Below, piece by piece: positions 1-7,946 of a stretch of 48,544 bases of DNA (positions are counted from its first letter, which is position 1; each line of letters opens with the position of its first letter). Below the pieces are notes generated by a model. The model searched no databases. It worked only from the letters and a program-made list of their open reading frames with translations, and had not been told where the DNA came from. The stretch lies in IMG/VR virus record IMGVR_UViG_3300041964_000063, positions 1-48,544 of that record; one strand, written 5' to 3'. The translations under genes were made by a program, and so were the position numbers. The stretch comes from a virus.

Positions 1-162
1 CTAATATCCTGGGTTTTAGTTTTATTAATAATGCTCAAAATTTCTTTTCTTATTATCGAGTTTTTAACGTCTGCCTTAATTCCTATTAGTTTAATTGTAG
101 GCTTATTCTTATTAGGATATGCAATTGTCTTAGGTATTAAGAAGACGTTCAGGTTGTATTAG
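1..162 (+). CDS. C-terminal part of a small membrane protein (partial)
   Basis: The frame is open from the first base to a TAG at 160-162, giving 53 residues; an internal ATG lies at 31. Nearly the whole stretch is hydrophobic (Leu, Ile, Val, Phe) with room for one or two membrane helices, and it ends in a short basic tail, IKKTFRLY. The upstream part lies outside the window. Small hydrophobic phage proteins of this kind include holins, but nothing here proves that role, and no lysin gene is visible nearby. It could also be a complete 43-residue protein starting at 31. Confidence 0.45.
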   Translation, partial: LISWVLVLLIMLKISFLIIEFLTSALIPISLIVGLFLLGYAIVLGIKKTFRLY

Positions 163-195
163 TCTAGAATAAGAACATCGTTGCCAAACAGCTAA

Positions 196-552
196 ATGTT
201 CAACCTAGACCCTGATCCGCACCGGATTTCTAGAGCTGACCTGTTAGACGAAGATCCCAGAGACAGACGCAAACGACTACTGGCAAAAAACAATGGTCTC
301 TGTCTCTACTGTGATAACCCTGGTACAACGTTAGATCACATCATCCCTAAACGGTCTGGTCTGCCTTTTGTAAACCAAGACTGGAATTTATACCCCTGCT
401 GTGAATCGTGTAATTCCTCCAAAGGCCCTGACCCTTGGAGGAATTTCTTTAGGAGGTCAAGACACTACTGCCCATCTAAAGAACAATTGATTTATGCCAT
501 CATCACAGAACACCTAACAGAGACCTGTAGGAAAAATAGGTGGATCAGGTAA
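196..552 (+). CDS. HNH endonuclease
   Basis: A 118-residue protein with a zinc-finger type HNH core: a CLYC knuckle at about residue 36, LDHIIPKRSG at about 46, then NLYPCCESCNSSKG at about 64. These give the two Cys pairs that hold the structural zinc, the general-base His (LDHI) and the Asn/His of the helix. Proteins of this size and order are common in tailed phages, either beside the terminase as packaging helpers or as free-standing homing nucleases. Here it precedes the ribonucleotide reductase with 121 bases between. No clear Shine-Dalgarno precedes the ATG. The fold is clear; the biological target is not. Confidence 0.85.
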   Translation: MFNLDPDPHRISRADLLDEDPRDRRKRLLAKNNGLCLYCDNPGTTLDHIIPKRSGLPFVNQDWNLYPCCESCNSSKGPDPWRNFFRRSRHYCPSKEQLIYAIITEHLTETCRKNRWIR

Positions 553-553
553 G

Positions 554-640
554 ATGAAAGTATTGGTTTACAAATGCCCTTGTTATGTGACTGACAGGAG
601 CATCTTTCTATCTAATGTGTTAGTATTAAGACGGCTGTAA
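554..640 (+). CDS. Possible 28-residue peptide
   Basis: A short frame from an ATG one base after the HNH stop codon to a TAA, beginning MKVLVYKCPC. The close spacing suggests translational coupling. There is no recognisable domain and the length is marginal, so it may be chance. Its last bases lie in a small inverted repeat (GGCTGTAACAGCC). Confidence 0.2.
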   Translation: MKVLVYKCPCYVTDRSIFLSNVLVLRRL

Positions 641-673
641 CAGCCAACCAAATTACCGCTAGGAGACCGAACT

Positions 674-3600
674 TTGAATAATAAGCATTTCTTTCCTGAG
701 ATGGCTAGCACAGGTCAGGCTGTGTATTGGCGATCTTATAACCGTGTTATCGACGGTAAACCAGAAACGTTTCTAGAATCAGTAGATCGTTATGTAGAGG
801 GTTTACGGAAACTAGGGTTAAGTGAAGAGGCTTGCCTAAATCTGCATAACCAGATCTGCAACCTGAAAGCTTTTCCTTCGGGTCGTTGGATGTGGGTAGG
901 AGGAACACCCTGGTTAGAGAAACCTGCCAATTTCATTGGAAGTTATAACTGCGTTTCTAGACAGATCAAGACTACTAAGGATCTGGTATCTCTGGCAGAC
1001 ATGGCCATGATGGGGGCTGGTACAGGAGCAGACCTATCCTTGATCGGTACAGCAGACCCGGATCAGTATTGTGAAGAAGATTACAGCATTTTTCGGGCAG
1101 TCATGCGGCCACTGAATGTAACGACTAGAGGCAAACCCGGTACTTCTGAATACAGAGAGGATGATACCGTTTTTTGCGTGGTGGAAAACACCCTAACGAT
1201 TACCGTAGGGGATTCCCGGCAAGGTTGGGTTTTAGCATGGTGGTTACTAATTGAGGCTGCTTACGGTTCGCATTTTCCATTTAACCCAGGTGAACCGATA
1301 AACGTTGTTATTGATCTGTCCAATATCCGGGCACAGGGAGAACGGTTAAAAGGCTTTGGGGGAGTCGCTAACCCTGTAGCGCTAGCAGAGTCTTTTGAAC
1401 GTATGGGGGCTGTCCTGAGCGGGGCTGTAGGACGTAGGCTGAACACCCTGGAAGTTACGTTACTAATCGACTGGTCAGCTATGGCAATTGTTGCCGGAAA
1501 TATCCGCCGCTGTTTGCCAGAGCACACCCTAGTTCACACTGATAATTCTTTGGTGCCGATCCAAGACATTAAGGTAGGAGATCTTGTTCAGACTCCTATT
1601 GGGGACAGAAAAGTTACAGCAGTGTTTGACCAGGGGGAGCAACTTGTTTATGAACTGCTGACCAATGGGCCTACGATTGAAGCTACTGAAAATCACAAAA
1701 TGGCTGTGTTGAGTGATTCTTTTGGTGGTCATGTTTGGAAGACTGTTAGTGAGCTAGAACCAGAAGATCAACTTATTTACTTGAAGCTTGTTCCTTTTGG
1801 TGTCTCTCCTATAACGCTAGGGGAACTAACATGTTACCCGGTAAACTTCCGGGGTCTGGGTCAAACGAGAATCGTTAAGACCTACGACATAGAGGTAGAA
1901 GAAGCCCATTGCTTTTTTGCCAATGGGTACCTTACCCACAATTCAGCGGGAATGCGTCAAGCTGCTTTTGGTGACCCTGATTTCACAGGCGCTAAAAATA
2001 ATCTTTGGGTGCAAGACGATAAAGGGGAATGGTCTGTAGACCCTTTGCGATCTGCGTTGTCGATGGCAAACCATACAATGATTCTGAAACAGGAACCAAT
2101 CCCTGAACAGATTACGGAAATGGTAAAGAGTCAGTATGCCTCTGGTGAAGGTGCGATCCAAAATGCGGTAGTTGCATTGTGGAGAGCAAACGGCCCTGAC
2201 CTATCGCACATCTGGGAAAAGGAAACTACTTACCGCAGGAAACGGCTTTTCCGTAACTGGGTTAAAAATCTTTTTTTTGAGGCGTTTTATAACGGTAAAT
2301 TGAAAGAGTTTCTGGTTGAGAATCTACTAGAGGAAGAGATCGAAGCCCAGATCAATCACCGGGTAAATCGGTGGGGGCTTAACCCTTGCTTTGCCGCTGG
2401 CACTATGGTTATGACCCGTGACGGTAGTTTCCCGATTGAGACCCTGGTAGGGAAGTCTGTAGAGGTATGGGATGGTTCAAGCTGGCAACCGACAGAGTTT
2501 AAGGTTACTGGAGAAAACCAGCCTGTAAACAAGCTGACTCTGTACAGCGGCGAAGAGATTTACGCTACCCCTTACCACACGTTTATTCTGGAAAATGGGG
2601 ATCGCGTAGAGATGAAAGATCTTAAACAATGTGACATTTTGTTTAAGGCTTATGAACGATCTGCCGACATCACAACCCCTATTGTTTTGTCTGTTGAATT
2701 TGATCATGTAGCCGATAAGGTTTACTGCTGTACGGTTGAGAGTAACCATACTTTCCTATTGTCTAATGGGTTGTTGGTGGGGCAGTGCGGTGAAATTGTG
2801 GGGCACAATTTCGCTTGTGTTGCCGCCGATACGATCTTAGTTCATAAGGACGGTCTAGGTACAATCAAAGAGTTAGCTGATAATGGTCAGCCAATTCAGA
2901 TCTGGAATGGTGAGGAGTGGTCAGAGGTAACCCCAATCCAAACAGGGTCAAACCGTGAATTGTTTCGAGTGACCTTGAGCGATGGCACATATCTAGACGT
3001 TACGGCTAACCACAAGTGGGTAGTAAATGATCGCTTTCGTAAAAACTATCAGACTGTGGAAACCAAAGATCTGATGGCAGTATCTAACTACCAGATTCAT
3101 ACAAAACCATTCACGGTTGAGTATGATGATGATTCAGCAGAAAACCTTGATTACTGGTATACCCTAGGGTTTGCTTTTGGGGATGGCTCTTTGGACACTA
3201 AGCGCAACACTATTTGTTTTCAGGCTTACGGTTCAAAGCGTGACGTTGAGTTAGCTTCTCGTTACGTTAATACATACACCAACCATCTGGGTACACCTTA
3301 CGATTACTCAGAATGGAAGGATGACCTAGGGTTGTTTGCTAAGCTCAGAAGCCTTGAGCAACAAAACAGGGATGGCCTAGATTGGAAACCGGGGTTGATT
3401 GAGATCTTTGATAAAATCTCATCTCAAAGTAAGCCTCAGATACTTCACTTCCTAGCGGGGTGGCTTGATACAGACGGATGTAATACCCAATCAGGAGGGG
3501 CTAGGCTTTACTTATCAGGCTACTTTAAGGCTTACCTGGCTAAGCTGTTGCTAATGAAATGTGGGATCAAATCTTCCCTGTGTTTGATGGCCGAAAAGGG

Positions 3601-5035
3601 TGCCGTTACTAACATGGGTCAGAGAATGGAAAACGTGTACTACCTTTCAATTACCAGGCTTGGTCAGCTACCTTGCCAAAGAATTGATGTGAGCCGAAGC
3701 ATTGAGGGAAAGTGCAAAGGCAAATGGCAGATTATTAAGTCTGTTAAAAAATTGCCAGGGTTGCATGATACTTATTGTTTTGATGAGCCACTACTACATC
3801 AGGGTGTGTTTGGTGCAACGTTAACTAAGCAATGCAACCTTTCGGAAGTACACCTTAACAAACACGACCCTTACGACTTCCAAGACCAATACCAGTCATT
3901 TAACACAATGGGGCAATCTGTAGCCACATTGCTAGCCCACAAATTCGATGATCCTGTTATGCAGGAGTCACGGGAATTTGATCCTATTGTAGGGGTATCA
4001 TTCACGGGGCTGTTTGACTTTTTCGTTAACGTGTTTGGTCGGCCCTGGTTGGAATGGTGGAAAGACGGCAGACCAGAATATGCCTCAAAAGAAAGCTACA
4101 GTCAGTTTTGGCTAACTGAGCTTATAACTAACGTTTCTCCCTTGTTTGATATTCTCCCAGAAGATCTCGATACTGACCTAATCTTGAGTGAGTGGGAGTG
4201 GTTGAAAGAGAATCTTTACGAATACTTAGAAACGCAACATGCATTTATATCTAACCTATTGAGAACAGTAGAAAGTGCCTACCTTACCTACTGGAAATAC
4301 GCAGCTAGGGATGGGGTTAACGCCCATTGTTACGCTAAAGGTTTTAAGTGCCCTAACCGTTACACTACGGTGCAGCCCAGCGGTAGCAAATCTCTCCTAA
4401 CAGGCGCTTCCCCTGGGTGGCATCCTCCTAAATATTCCACCTACATCAGACGGATCACCTTTGGCAAAGATCACCCTGTAGCGTTAGCGCTAATGGATTA
4501 TGGTTTTAGCGTAATCCCTGGCCAGGATTCTAAAGATGAATACGGTAACTTACTAGCGCCTGATCAGATTCATGATCCTCGCTGTTTGTCCTGGTTGGTC
4601 GAATTCCCATGCCGTACCCCCTGGGCAGAAGCTAACCCTGATATTGATCCATTTGATTTTAGTGCTCTAGCTCAAATGGACTTTTACATGCAGGTTCAAA
4701 AGTATTACGCGACTCACACGACATCAGCCACGATTGAATTAACAGAGGAGGAAATTGAGCCATTAGCGGCTATGATTTACGGCCTGATTTATGAGCGGGA
4801 AGATTACAATTCTGTAGCCATGCTTGCCCGGTCTAATGCCCCCTTCCCCCGTCTACCGTTTGAACGGGTATCTCTGGAAGATTATGATCGCATGGTTGCT
4901 GAGGTGGCCGCTAGACGGGTCTCTGACGACTTTACAGAGCTGATGTTTAGGCATCACCAGGGGGAGGAAAGTGAACCTGAAGCAGCCTGTAGTTCTGGGG
5001 CCTGTGAAGTACGGTTCAATTCTGCCAAAAGTTAA
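674..5035 (+). CDS. nrdJ: Class II (B12-dependent) ribonucleotide reductase, split by three inteins
   Basis: Reduces ribonucleotides to deoxyribonucleotides with adenosylcobalamin as radical source. The precursor is 1453 residues; removing inteins of 144, 133 and 339 residues leaves about 837, near the size of the monomeric Lactobacillus-type enzyme. Visible landmarks are SYNCVSRQI (first redox Cys), GNIRR-SAGMRQ, NP-CGEIVG (thiyl radical Cys), HNFA-CNLSEV (second redox Cys), QPSGSKSLLTGASPGWHPP near the C-terminus, and a C-terminal Cys-x4-Cys tail (CSSGAC) for reactivation. Start: TTG at 674, seven bases after AGGAGA of the phage-wide CCGCTAGGAGA signal. A terminator follows at 5108. All three inteins interrupt active-site segments, so no activity is expected before splicing. 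Cyanobacteria of the Nostoc type carry this enzyme class, which fits a cyanophage. Confidence 0.95.
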   Translation: MNNKHFFPEMASTGQAVYWRSYNRVIDGKPETFLESVDRYVEGLRKLGLSEEACLNLHNQICNLKAFPSGRWMWVGGTPWLEKPANFIGSYNCVSRQIKTTKDLVSLADMAMMGAGTGADLSLIGTADPDQYCEEDYSIFRAVMRPLNVTTRGKPGTSEYREDDTVFCVVENTLTITVGDSRQGWVLAWWLLIEAAYGSHFPFNPGEPINVVIDLSNIRAQGERLKGFGGVANPVALAESFERMGAVLSGAVGRRLNTLEVTLLIDWSAMAIVAGNIRRCLPEHTLVHTDNSLVPIQDIKVGDLVQTPIGDRKVTAVFDQGEQLVYELLTNGPTIEATENHKMAVLSDSFGGHVWKTVSELEPEDQLIYLKLVPFGVSPITLGELTCYPVNFRGLGQTRIVKTYDIEVEEAHCFFANGYLTHNSAGMRQAAFGDPDFTGAKNNLWVQDDKGEWSVDPLRSALSMANHTMILKQEPIPEQITEMVKSQYASGEGAIQNAVVALWRANGPDLSHIWEKETTYRRKRLFRNWVKNLFFEAFYNGKLKEFLVENLLEEEIEAQINHRVNRWGLNPCFAAGTMVMTRDGSFPIETLVGKSVEVWDGSSWQPTEFKVTGENQPVNKLTLYSGEEIYATPYHTFILENGDRVEMKDLKQCDILFKAYERSADITTPIVLSVEFDHVADKVYCCTVESNHTFLLSNGLLVGQCGEIVGHNFACVAADTILVHKDGLGTIKELADNGQPIQIWNGEEWSEVTPIQTGSNRELFRVTLSDGTYLDVTANHKWVVNDRFRKNYQTVETKDLMAVSNYQIHTKPFTVEYDDDSAENLDYWYTLGFAFGDGSLDTKRNTICFQAYGSKRDVELASRYVNTYTNHLGTPYDYSEWKDDLGLFAKLRSLEQQNRDGLDWKPGLIEIFDKISSQSKPQILHFLAGWLDTDGCNTQSGGARLYLSGYFKAYLAKLLLMKCGIKSSLCLMAEKGAVTNMGQRMENVYYLSITRLGQLPCQRIDVSRSIEGKCKGKWQIIKSVKKLPGLHDTYCFDEPLLHQGVFGATLTKQCNLSEVHLNKHDPYDFQDQYQSFNTMGQSVATLLAHKFDDPVMQESREFDPIVGVSFTGLFDFFVNVFGRPWLEWWKDGRPEYASKESYSQFWLTELITNVSPLFDILPEDLDTDLILSEWEWLKENLYEYLETQHAFISNLLRTVESAYLTYWKYAARDGVNAHCYAKGFKCPNRYTTVQPSGSKSLLTGASPGWHPPKYSTYIRRITFGKDHPVALALMDYGFSVIPGQDSKDEYGNLLAPDQIHDPRCLSWLVEFPCRTPWAEANPDIDPFDFSALAQMDFYMQVQKYYATHTTSATIELTEEEIEPLAAMIYGLIYEREDYNSVAMLARSNAPFPRLPFERVSLEDYDRMVAEVAARRVSDDFTELMFRHHQGEESEPEAACSSGACEVRFNSAKS
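1511..1942 (+). other. Intein 1 of the ribonucleotide reductase (mini-intein)
   Basis: Residues 280-423 of the precursor, 144 residues, inserted between GNIRR and SAGM. It has a normal block A (CLPEHTLV), a block B TENH, and a canonical C-terminal end, TYDIEVEEAHCFFANGYLTHN, followed by Ser as the +1 nucleophile. There is no endonuclease domain, so it should splice but cannot home by itself. Confidence 0.93.
2387..2785 (+). other. Intein 2 of the ribonucleotide reductase (mini-intein ending in Gln)
   Basis: Residues 572-704, 133 residues, inserted in the NP-CGE motif. It begins CFAAGTMV, has a TPYH block B, and ends HTFLLSNGLLVGQ before the +1 Cys. The usual penultimate His is Gly and the usual terminal Asn is Gln. 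The +1 Cys is also the catalytic thiyl-radical Cys of the enzyme. No endonuclease domain is present. Confidence 0.9.
2816..3832 (+). other. Intein 3 of the ribonucleotide reductase, with LAGLIDADG endonuclease
   Basis: Residues 715-1053, 339 residues, inserted between HNFA and CNLSEV. It begins CVAADTIL with a TANH block B. Two LAGLIDADG helices are seen, LGFAFGDGS and LAGWLDTDG, each with its acidic residue, so the homing endonuclease may be active. It ends GVFGATLTKQ before +1 Cys: Gln replaces Asn and Lys replaces the penultimate His. Only 30 bases of host-gene sequence separate it from intein 2. Confidence 0.92.
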
Positions 5036-5107
5036 AGCGATTGCTACCCTGATAACGTTCTGCTTAACAGCTTGATGCTAGCCGTAGAACAACGACGGAT
5101 ACAACAC

Positions 5108-5137
5108 AAACCCCCTGGTAGGAATATCAGGGGGTTT
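5108..5137 (+). terminator. Rho-independent terminator after the ribonucleotide reductase
   Basis: A 10-base-pair stem, AAACCCCCTG against CAGGGGGTTT, with a ten-base loop and a short T tail. It closes the reductase transcript before the next promoter. Confidence 0.8.
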
Positions 5138-5168
5138 CCTATTGGAAAAATAAATCTGTTATAGGGAG

Positions 5169-5197
5169 TTGACAGCTAGATAATTAGAAGGTATATT
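5169..5197 (+). promoter_or_regulatory. Phage standard promoter
   Basis: -35 TTGACA at 5169 followed at once by GCTAGATA; -10 TATATT at 5192 after a 17-base spacer. The leader then has GTGAGCAAAACAGCC and ends in CCGCTAGGAGA before the next start codon. This is one of ten exact TTGACAGCTAG copies in the window. Confidence 0.85.
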
Positions 5198-5245
5198 GAT
5201 TACAGGTGAGCAAAACAGCCACCCTTACCGCTAGGAGAACGTTTA

Positions 5246-5548
5246 ATGCGTTGTACACAGGCCACATTAGAAGCGTTTGGGATTCAAGGGGTTTGCCCTA
5301 TTCACGGGGCAGGGGTAACACAAGCATTAGTTTCTAACGGGTACAAATTCCGAGTATCCCCTTGGTATTTTGATAGGGCATTCTCTGACCCCAAGCTAGG
5401 GGATTTCATTAAAGACCATCCTACGGGGGCCTACGTGCTATCTACGGCCTCTCATTCAATGGCCTTGATTGATGGGGTCTTAACCGACACAGCCCAGGGG
5501 ACAGGCCGTAGAAAACTGTTATATGCGTTGGAAATTACTAAGGCTTAA
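5246..5548 (+). CDS. Unknown 100-residue protein
   Basis: It has its own standard promoter and CCGCTAGGAGAA ribosome site, with ATG ten bases later. The C-terminal half reads TGAYVLSTASHSMALIDGVL followed by TDTA, a His then Asp-Gly pattern that resembles the His strand of papain-like cysteine peptidase folds, and there are Cys residues near the N-terminus. That similarity is weak and I do not assign an enzymatic role. No membrane segment or signal peptide. It is the first gene of the small-gene island, likely expressed singly because another promoter starts four bases after its stop. Confidence 0.7.
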   Translation: MRCTQATLEAFGIQGVCPIHGAGVTQALVSNGYKFRVSPWYFDRAFSDPKLGDFIKDHPTGAYVLSTASHSMALIDGVLTDTAQGTGRRKLLYALEITKA

Positions 5549-5551
5549 AGG

Positions 5552-5581
5552 TTGACAGCTAGATAAGTAAGGTGTTATATT
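5552..5581 (+). promoter_or_regulatory. Phage standard promoter
   Basis: TTGACA at 5552 with GCTAGATAA; -10 TATATT at 5576 after 18 bases. It begins only four bases after the preceding stop codon. The leader has GTTGAGCAAACAAGGAAACC, so this copy uses AAGGA rather than CTAGGAG as Shine-Dalgarno. Confidence 0.82.
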
Positions 5582-5611
5582 AGGTTTAGTTGAGCAAACA
5601 AGGAAACCGAA

Positions 5612-5926
5612 ATGACTACCCAACAGCAGCAAGCCGCTTACAACAAAGCATTAAAAGCTTTAGACGGTGCAGTAGAAGTTAAGATCGGTAAAACGGTTTA
5701 CAGCATCGAAGAAATTAAAACGGCTACCGACAACACCGCCTATTCTGTGGTCATTCGTAAAGGGAACACACTGAAAGATCTAATCCCTGATACTAGCGGT
5801 GGCTGGTCTCTCTGGAGTGGTCGGGCTGGCTCTAGAAGGGGCCTACCCAAAAATGTTACTCCTGAGTTCATCCTTGGGGAAACTGTTGTTAAGGTTGACT
5901 TTGCTAAGAAAGCTAAAATCGCATAA
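5612..5926 (+). CDS. Unknown 104-residue protein
   Basis: A monocistronic unit: promoter at 5552, AAGGAAACCGAA before the ATG, and a strong terminator directly after the stop. The N-terminus is Gln-rich (MTTQQQQAAYNKALKAL) and helical; the rest looks like a small beta domain with Trp-Ser-Leu-Trp and a Gly/Arg-rich turn (SGRAGSRRGLP). No known domain recognised. Such small single genes behind strong promoters in phages are often host-interaction proteins, but that is inference. Confidence 0.7.
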   Translation: MTTQQQQAAYNKALKALDGAVEVKIGKTVYSIEEIKTATDNTAYSVVIRKGNTLKDLIPDTSGGWSLWSGRAGSRRGLPKNVTPEFILGETVVKVDFAKKAKIA

Positions 5927-5927
5927 G

Positions 5928-5962
5928 AGCAAACCCCTGGTAACAATTAACAGGGGTTTGCT
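5928..5962 (+). terminator. Rho-independent terminator
   Basis: A perfect 12-base stem, AGCAAACCCCTG against CAGGGGTTTGCT, with an 11-base loop. It lies two bases after the preceding stop. Confidence 0.8.
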
Positions 5963-5999
5963 AAAGGCCAGATACTTTTATTAAATATAAATCCTAACT

Positions 6000-6452
6000 A
6001 TGGCTAAATATCGTTGCACGATTAGAAACTATAACAGCAAAAGTTTTTGGGCAAAGCTACAGATCGGGGATCTAATAACTATTAGTGATTCTGTTATTGT
6101 CGCAAGCCCGGTACACGTAAGAAAGAGCGCACGAAATCGGGGGGTTATCCTAGAATGGTCACCTACTCGAAACGCATGGGAGGTCACTGATCGCCGTATC
6201 GTTGAGCCTAAGTCAGAAGATATAACCCCGACACAAGCCAAATACATGCTGTCAATGATTCAGCAAGGCAACGATTACCTTTTAGCCAGTAGTAGCGATC
6301 CCAATCTTATCGACCTACAGAAGAAAGGGTTAGTGAAATGGGAACGTAACGCAAAAAGGAACGGTTTTACAGGTCTTTGGCTGATTACCCCATTAGGGAT
6401 ACAGGAGGGGGATCGTATCCGCAAAAGCTTAAGTGTTGCCGATTGTAAATAA
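6000..6452 (+). CDS. Unknown 150-residue protein
   Basis: Starts at an ATG with no strong Shine-Dalgarno and no standard cassette, unlike its neighbours, and lies behind a terminator. The N-terminal half is rich in short beta strands (QIGDLITISDSVIVASPVHV) like a small barrel. The C-terminal half (DLQKKGLVKWE then FTGLWLITPLG) has the helix and wing pattern of a winged-helix domain (KKGLV, W, ITPLG), which would suggest nucleic acid binding. Function unknown. Confidence 0.65.
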   Translation: MAKYRCTIRNYNSKSFWAKLQIGDLITISDSVIVASPVHVRKSARNRGVILEWSPTRNAWEVTDRRIVEPKSEDITPTQAKYMLSMIQQGNDYLLASSSDPNLIDLQKKGLVKWERNAKRNGFTGLWLITPLGIQEGDRIRKSLSVADCK

Positions 6453-6454
6453 GG

Positions 6455-6483
6455 TTGACAGCTAGGTATCAATTTGTTATTCT
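6455..6483 (+). promoter_or_regulatory. Phage standard promoter
   Basis: TTGACA at 6455 with GCTAGGTA; -10 TATTCT at 6478 after 17 bases. The leader has GTGGAGCAAAACAGCCC and ends AAAACCGCTAGGAGAAAG. Confidence 0.83.
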
Positions 6484-6529
6484 ATAGGAGTGGAGCAAAA
6501 CAGCCCACAAAACCGCTAGGAGAAAGATC

Positions 6530-6739
6530 ATGGTTCAGGTATTTGCCCCTCGCTTTTTCGACATCTACCAAGGTGAAGAACTACCCCAATACACGATCAA
6601 CATCAATTATGTTGTTGACGTTAACCGGGAAGATGAAGACACTTGGGAAGTCTCCCTAATTGGCGGGGTTTCCTACACCCTAGAAGGCAATGACCTACAG
6701 CGTTTTATGAAGGAACTCAGCGTTTTATGGAAGAAATGA
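6530..6739 (+). CDS. Unknown 69-residue acidic protein
   Basis: The ATG follows CCGCTAGGAGAAAGATC in a monocistronic unit between a standard promoter and a terminator. It is acidic, with alternating beta strands (YTININYVVDV, WEVSLIGGVSYTL) and a C-terminal helix (LQRFMKELSVLW), like a small alpha-beta domain. No family recognised. Confidence 0.65.
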   Translation: MVQVFAPRFFDIYQGEELPQYTININYVVDVNREDEDTWEVSLIGGVSYTLEGNDLQRFMKELSVLWKK

Positions 6740-6763
6740 CCAAGTAATGATCGCTGCTTAATG

Positions 6764-6787
6764 CCCCCTGCTAACTTCAGGGGGTTT
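6764..6787 (+). terminator. Rho-independent terminator
   Basis: Stem CCCCCTG against CAGGGGG with a seven-base loop, then TTT. Confidence 0.7.
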
Positions 6788-6818
6788 CCACAAAACCGCT
6801 AGAGATGGATTAAACGAT

Positions 6819-6944
6819 ATGCTCTCTTACATCAATAGCCCCAAGTTCAACTGTGGTGATTCCCTGGATCGCTACGTGAACACAAAGGATATTGAGAACA
6901 GAATCAGGCAGATTCAAAGCAATATGTTTACCGAGTCCATCTAA
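6819..6944 (+). CDS. Small 41-residue protein
   Basis: A short gene beginning MLSYINSPKF, preceded by AAAACCGCTAGAGATGG, a slightly altered copy of the phage ribosome site, and flanked by terminators on both sides. The C-terminal half is charged and helical (KDIENRIRQIQSNMF). The matching leader and the terminator at 6952 argue for a real gene. No function recognised. Confidence 0.5.
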   Translation: MLSYINSPKFNCGDSLDRYVNTKDIENRIRQIQSNMFTESI

Positions 6945-6951
6945 CTGTTAC

Positions 6952-6972
6952 AGGGGGCCTAGAAAGCCCCCT
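6952..6972 (+). terminator. Rho-independent terminator
   Basis: Stem AGGGGGC against GCCCCCT with a seven-base loop, eight bases after the small gene's stop. Confidence 0.65.
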
Positions 6973-6999
6973 ACTACCCTCTAAAACATTGTTATTATC

Positions 7000-7287
7000 A
7001 TGCCTAGAAAAATCGTATCCGTTACTCTCACAGACGAAACGTTAAAGACTCATAGGCTATCATCCCTGGTAAACCATGAATTGTGTAAGCTCTGTTACTG
7101 TGATCATTTAGTCTACGATAAAGGGGCTTACATCCTGGTAGGCAAGGCAGCAATAAAGGAATTCTGCCAAAACATTAATCAAGAGTTAGATGAGATTCTT
7201 GAGATGATGCGCGATCCCGAAACGGTGGAAGATGTAGCGCATGATCGGAAAGTGTTGAGCAGTTTCTTAAAGGTTAAGGCTAGTTAA
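7000..7287 (+). CDS. Unknown 95-residue protein
   Basis: Begins MPRKIVSVTLTDETL, with a Cys-rich stretch CKLCYCDH at about residue 29 that could bind a metal, then a hydrophobic AYILVGK strand and a long acidic helix to the end. No standard cassette precedes it; it lies 27 bases after a terminator, so its promoter is unclear. No family recognised. Confidence 0.6.
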   Translation: MPRKIVSVTLTDETLKTHRLSSLVNHELCKLCYCDHLVYDKGAYILVGKAAIKEFCQNINQELDEILEMMRDPETVEDVAHDRKVLSSFLKVKAS

Positions 7288-7301
7288 TTTTCGCTTATAA
7301 G

Positions 7302-7334
7302 TTGACGACTAAGCATCTAACCATTTAGTATAAT
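7302..7334 (+). promoter_or_regulatory. Variant phage promoter
   Basis: GTTGACGACTAAGCATCTAA then a perfect TATAAT at 7329. The TTGACG sits 21 bases upstream, too far for a normal -35, so the promoter may rely on the strong -10. A leader ending AAAACCGCTAGGAGAAA follows, as in the standard cassette. Confidence 0.6.
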
Positions 7335-7364
7335 CTCAAGATCAAAACCGCTAGGAGAAACGCA

Positions 7365-7664
7365 ATGTCCAAGTTACAGCAAGCTAACGAGCTAATTGAC
7401 ACGTTTGAACCTATCTCGGTTGAAGGTGGAATTGATCAGTATCTCTGGGATATGGATCTATCTTCCTCCCACATTTCCCAATACTCTACCGAGGTTAAGC
7501 AGTTAGCCTTGAAACTAGTTGACAACACTATTAATCACTGGGAAAACGCAACCCCTAGACGTAGATCTCACATGTCTCATTTTGGTCATGGTGCCGATTA
7601 CGTGGAACGTTGCCGGATTCTGGAAGGTGCTTTGATCGATGCCTTACAGCCTGTTTGTTGCTAA
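7365..7664 (+). CDS. Unknown 99-residue protein
   Basis: ATG after CCGCTAGGAGAAACGCA. Mostly helical and polar, with a central His/Arg-rich segment (TPRRRSHMSHFGHGADYVER) and a C-terminal QPVCC. It heads a likely four-gene transcript running to 8687, since the following genes are 15 bases apart or overlap. No known domain. Confidence 0.65.
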   Translation: MSKLQQANELIDTFEPISVEGGIDQYLWDMDLSSSHISQYSTEVKQLALKLVDNTINHWENATPRRRSHMSHFGHGADYVERCRILEGALIDALQPVCC

Positions 7665-7679
7665 CCCTAAATAACCCCC

Positions 7680-7946
7680 ATGAACCATAACACTATTTTC
7701 AACCGGGCTACTTTCAAGTTTACGTTTGCCCATTTCCTAGCGTTAGTACGTATCAAAGATCGTCGTGACGTATGGAACTATGTAGACGCTAAAATGCTGC
7801 GTGAAGTACAGCAGGTATACCCTCAACTCCTGGTAATAGGGGAATCTGAAACCAGAACTACCGGAGTAGAACAAGAGCCTTACTTTGGGGCTGAGCTGAC
7901 GGAGAAAGGACGGCAATTTATCGACGCTTTGGAACTAACCCCGTGA
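7680..7946 (+). CDS. Unknown 88-residue protein
   Basis: Second gene of the 7365-8687 group. It is helical at the N-terminus (FKFTFAHFLALVRIKDRRDVWNY) with an ELTEKGRQFIDAL end that resembles the last helix of a winged-helix domain. There is no strong Shine-Dalgarno. The stop overlaps the next GTG start by four bases (GTGA). Confidence 0.6.
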   Translation: MNHNTIFNRATFKFTFAHFLALVRIKDRRDVWNYVDAKMLREVQQVYPQLLVIGESETRTTGVEQEPYFGAELTEKGRQFIDALELTP

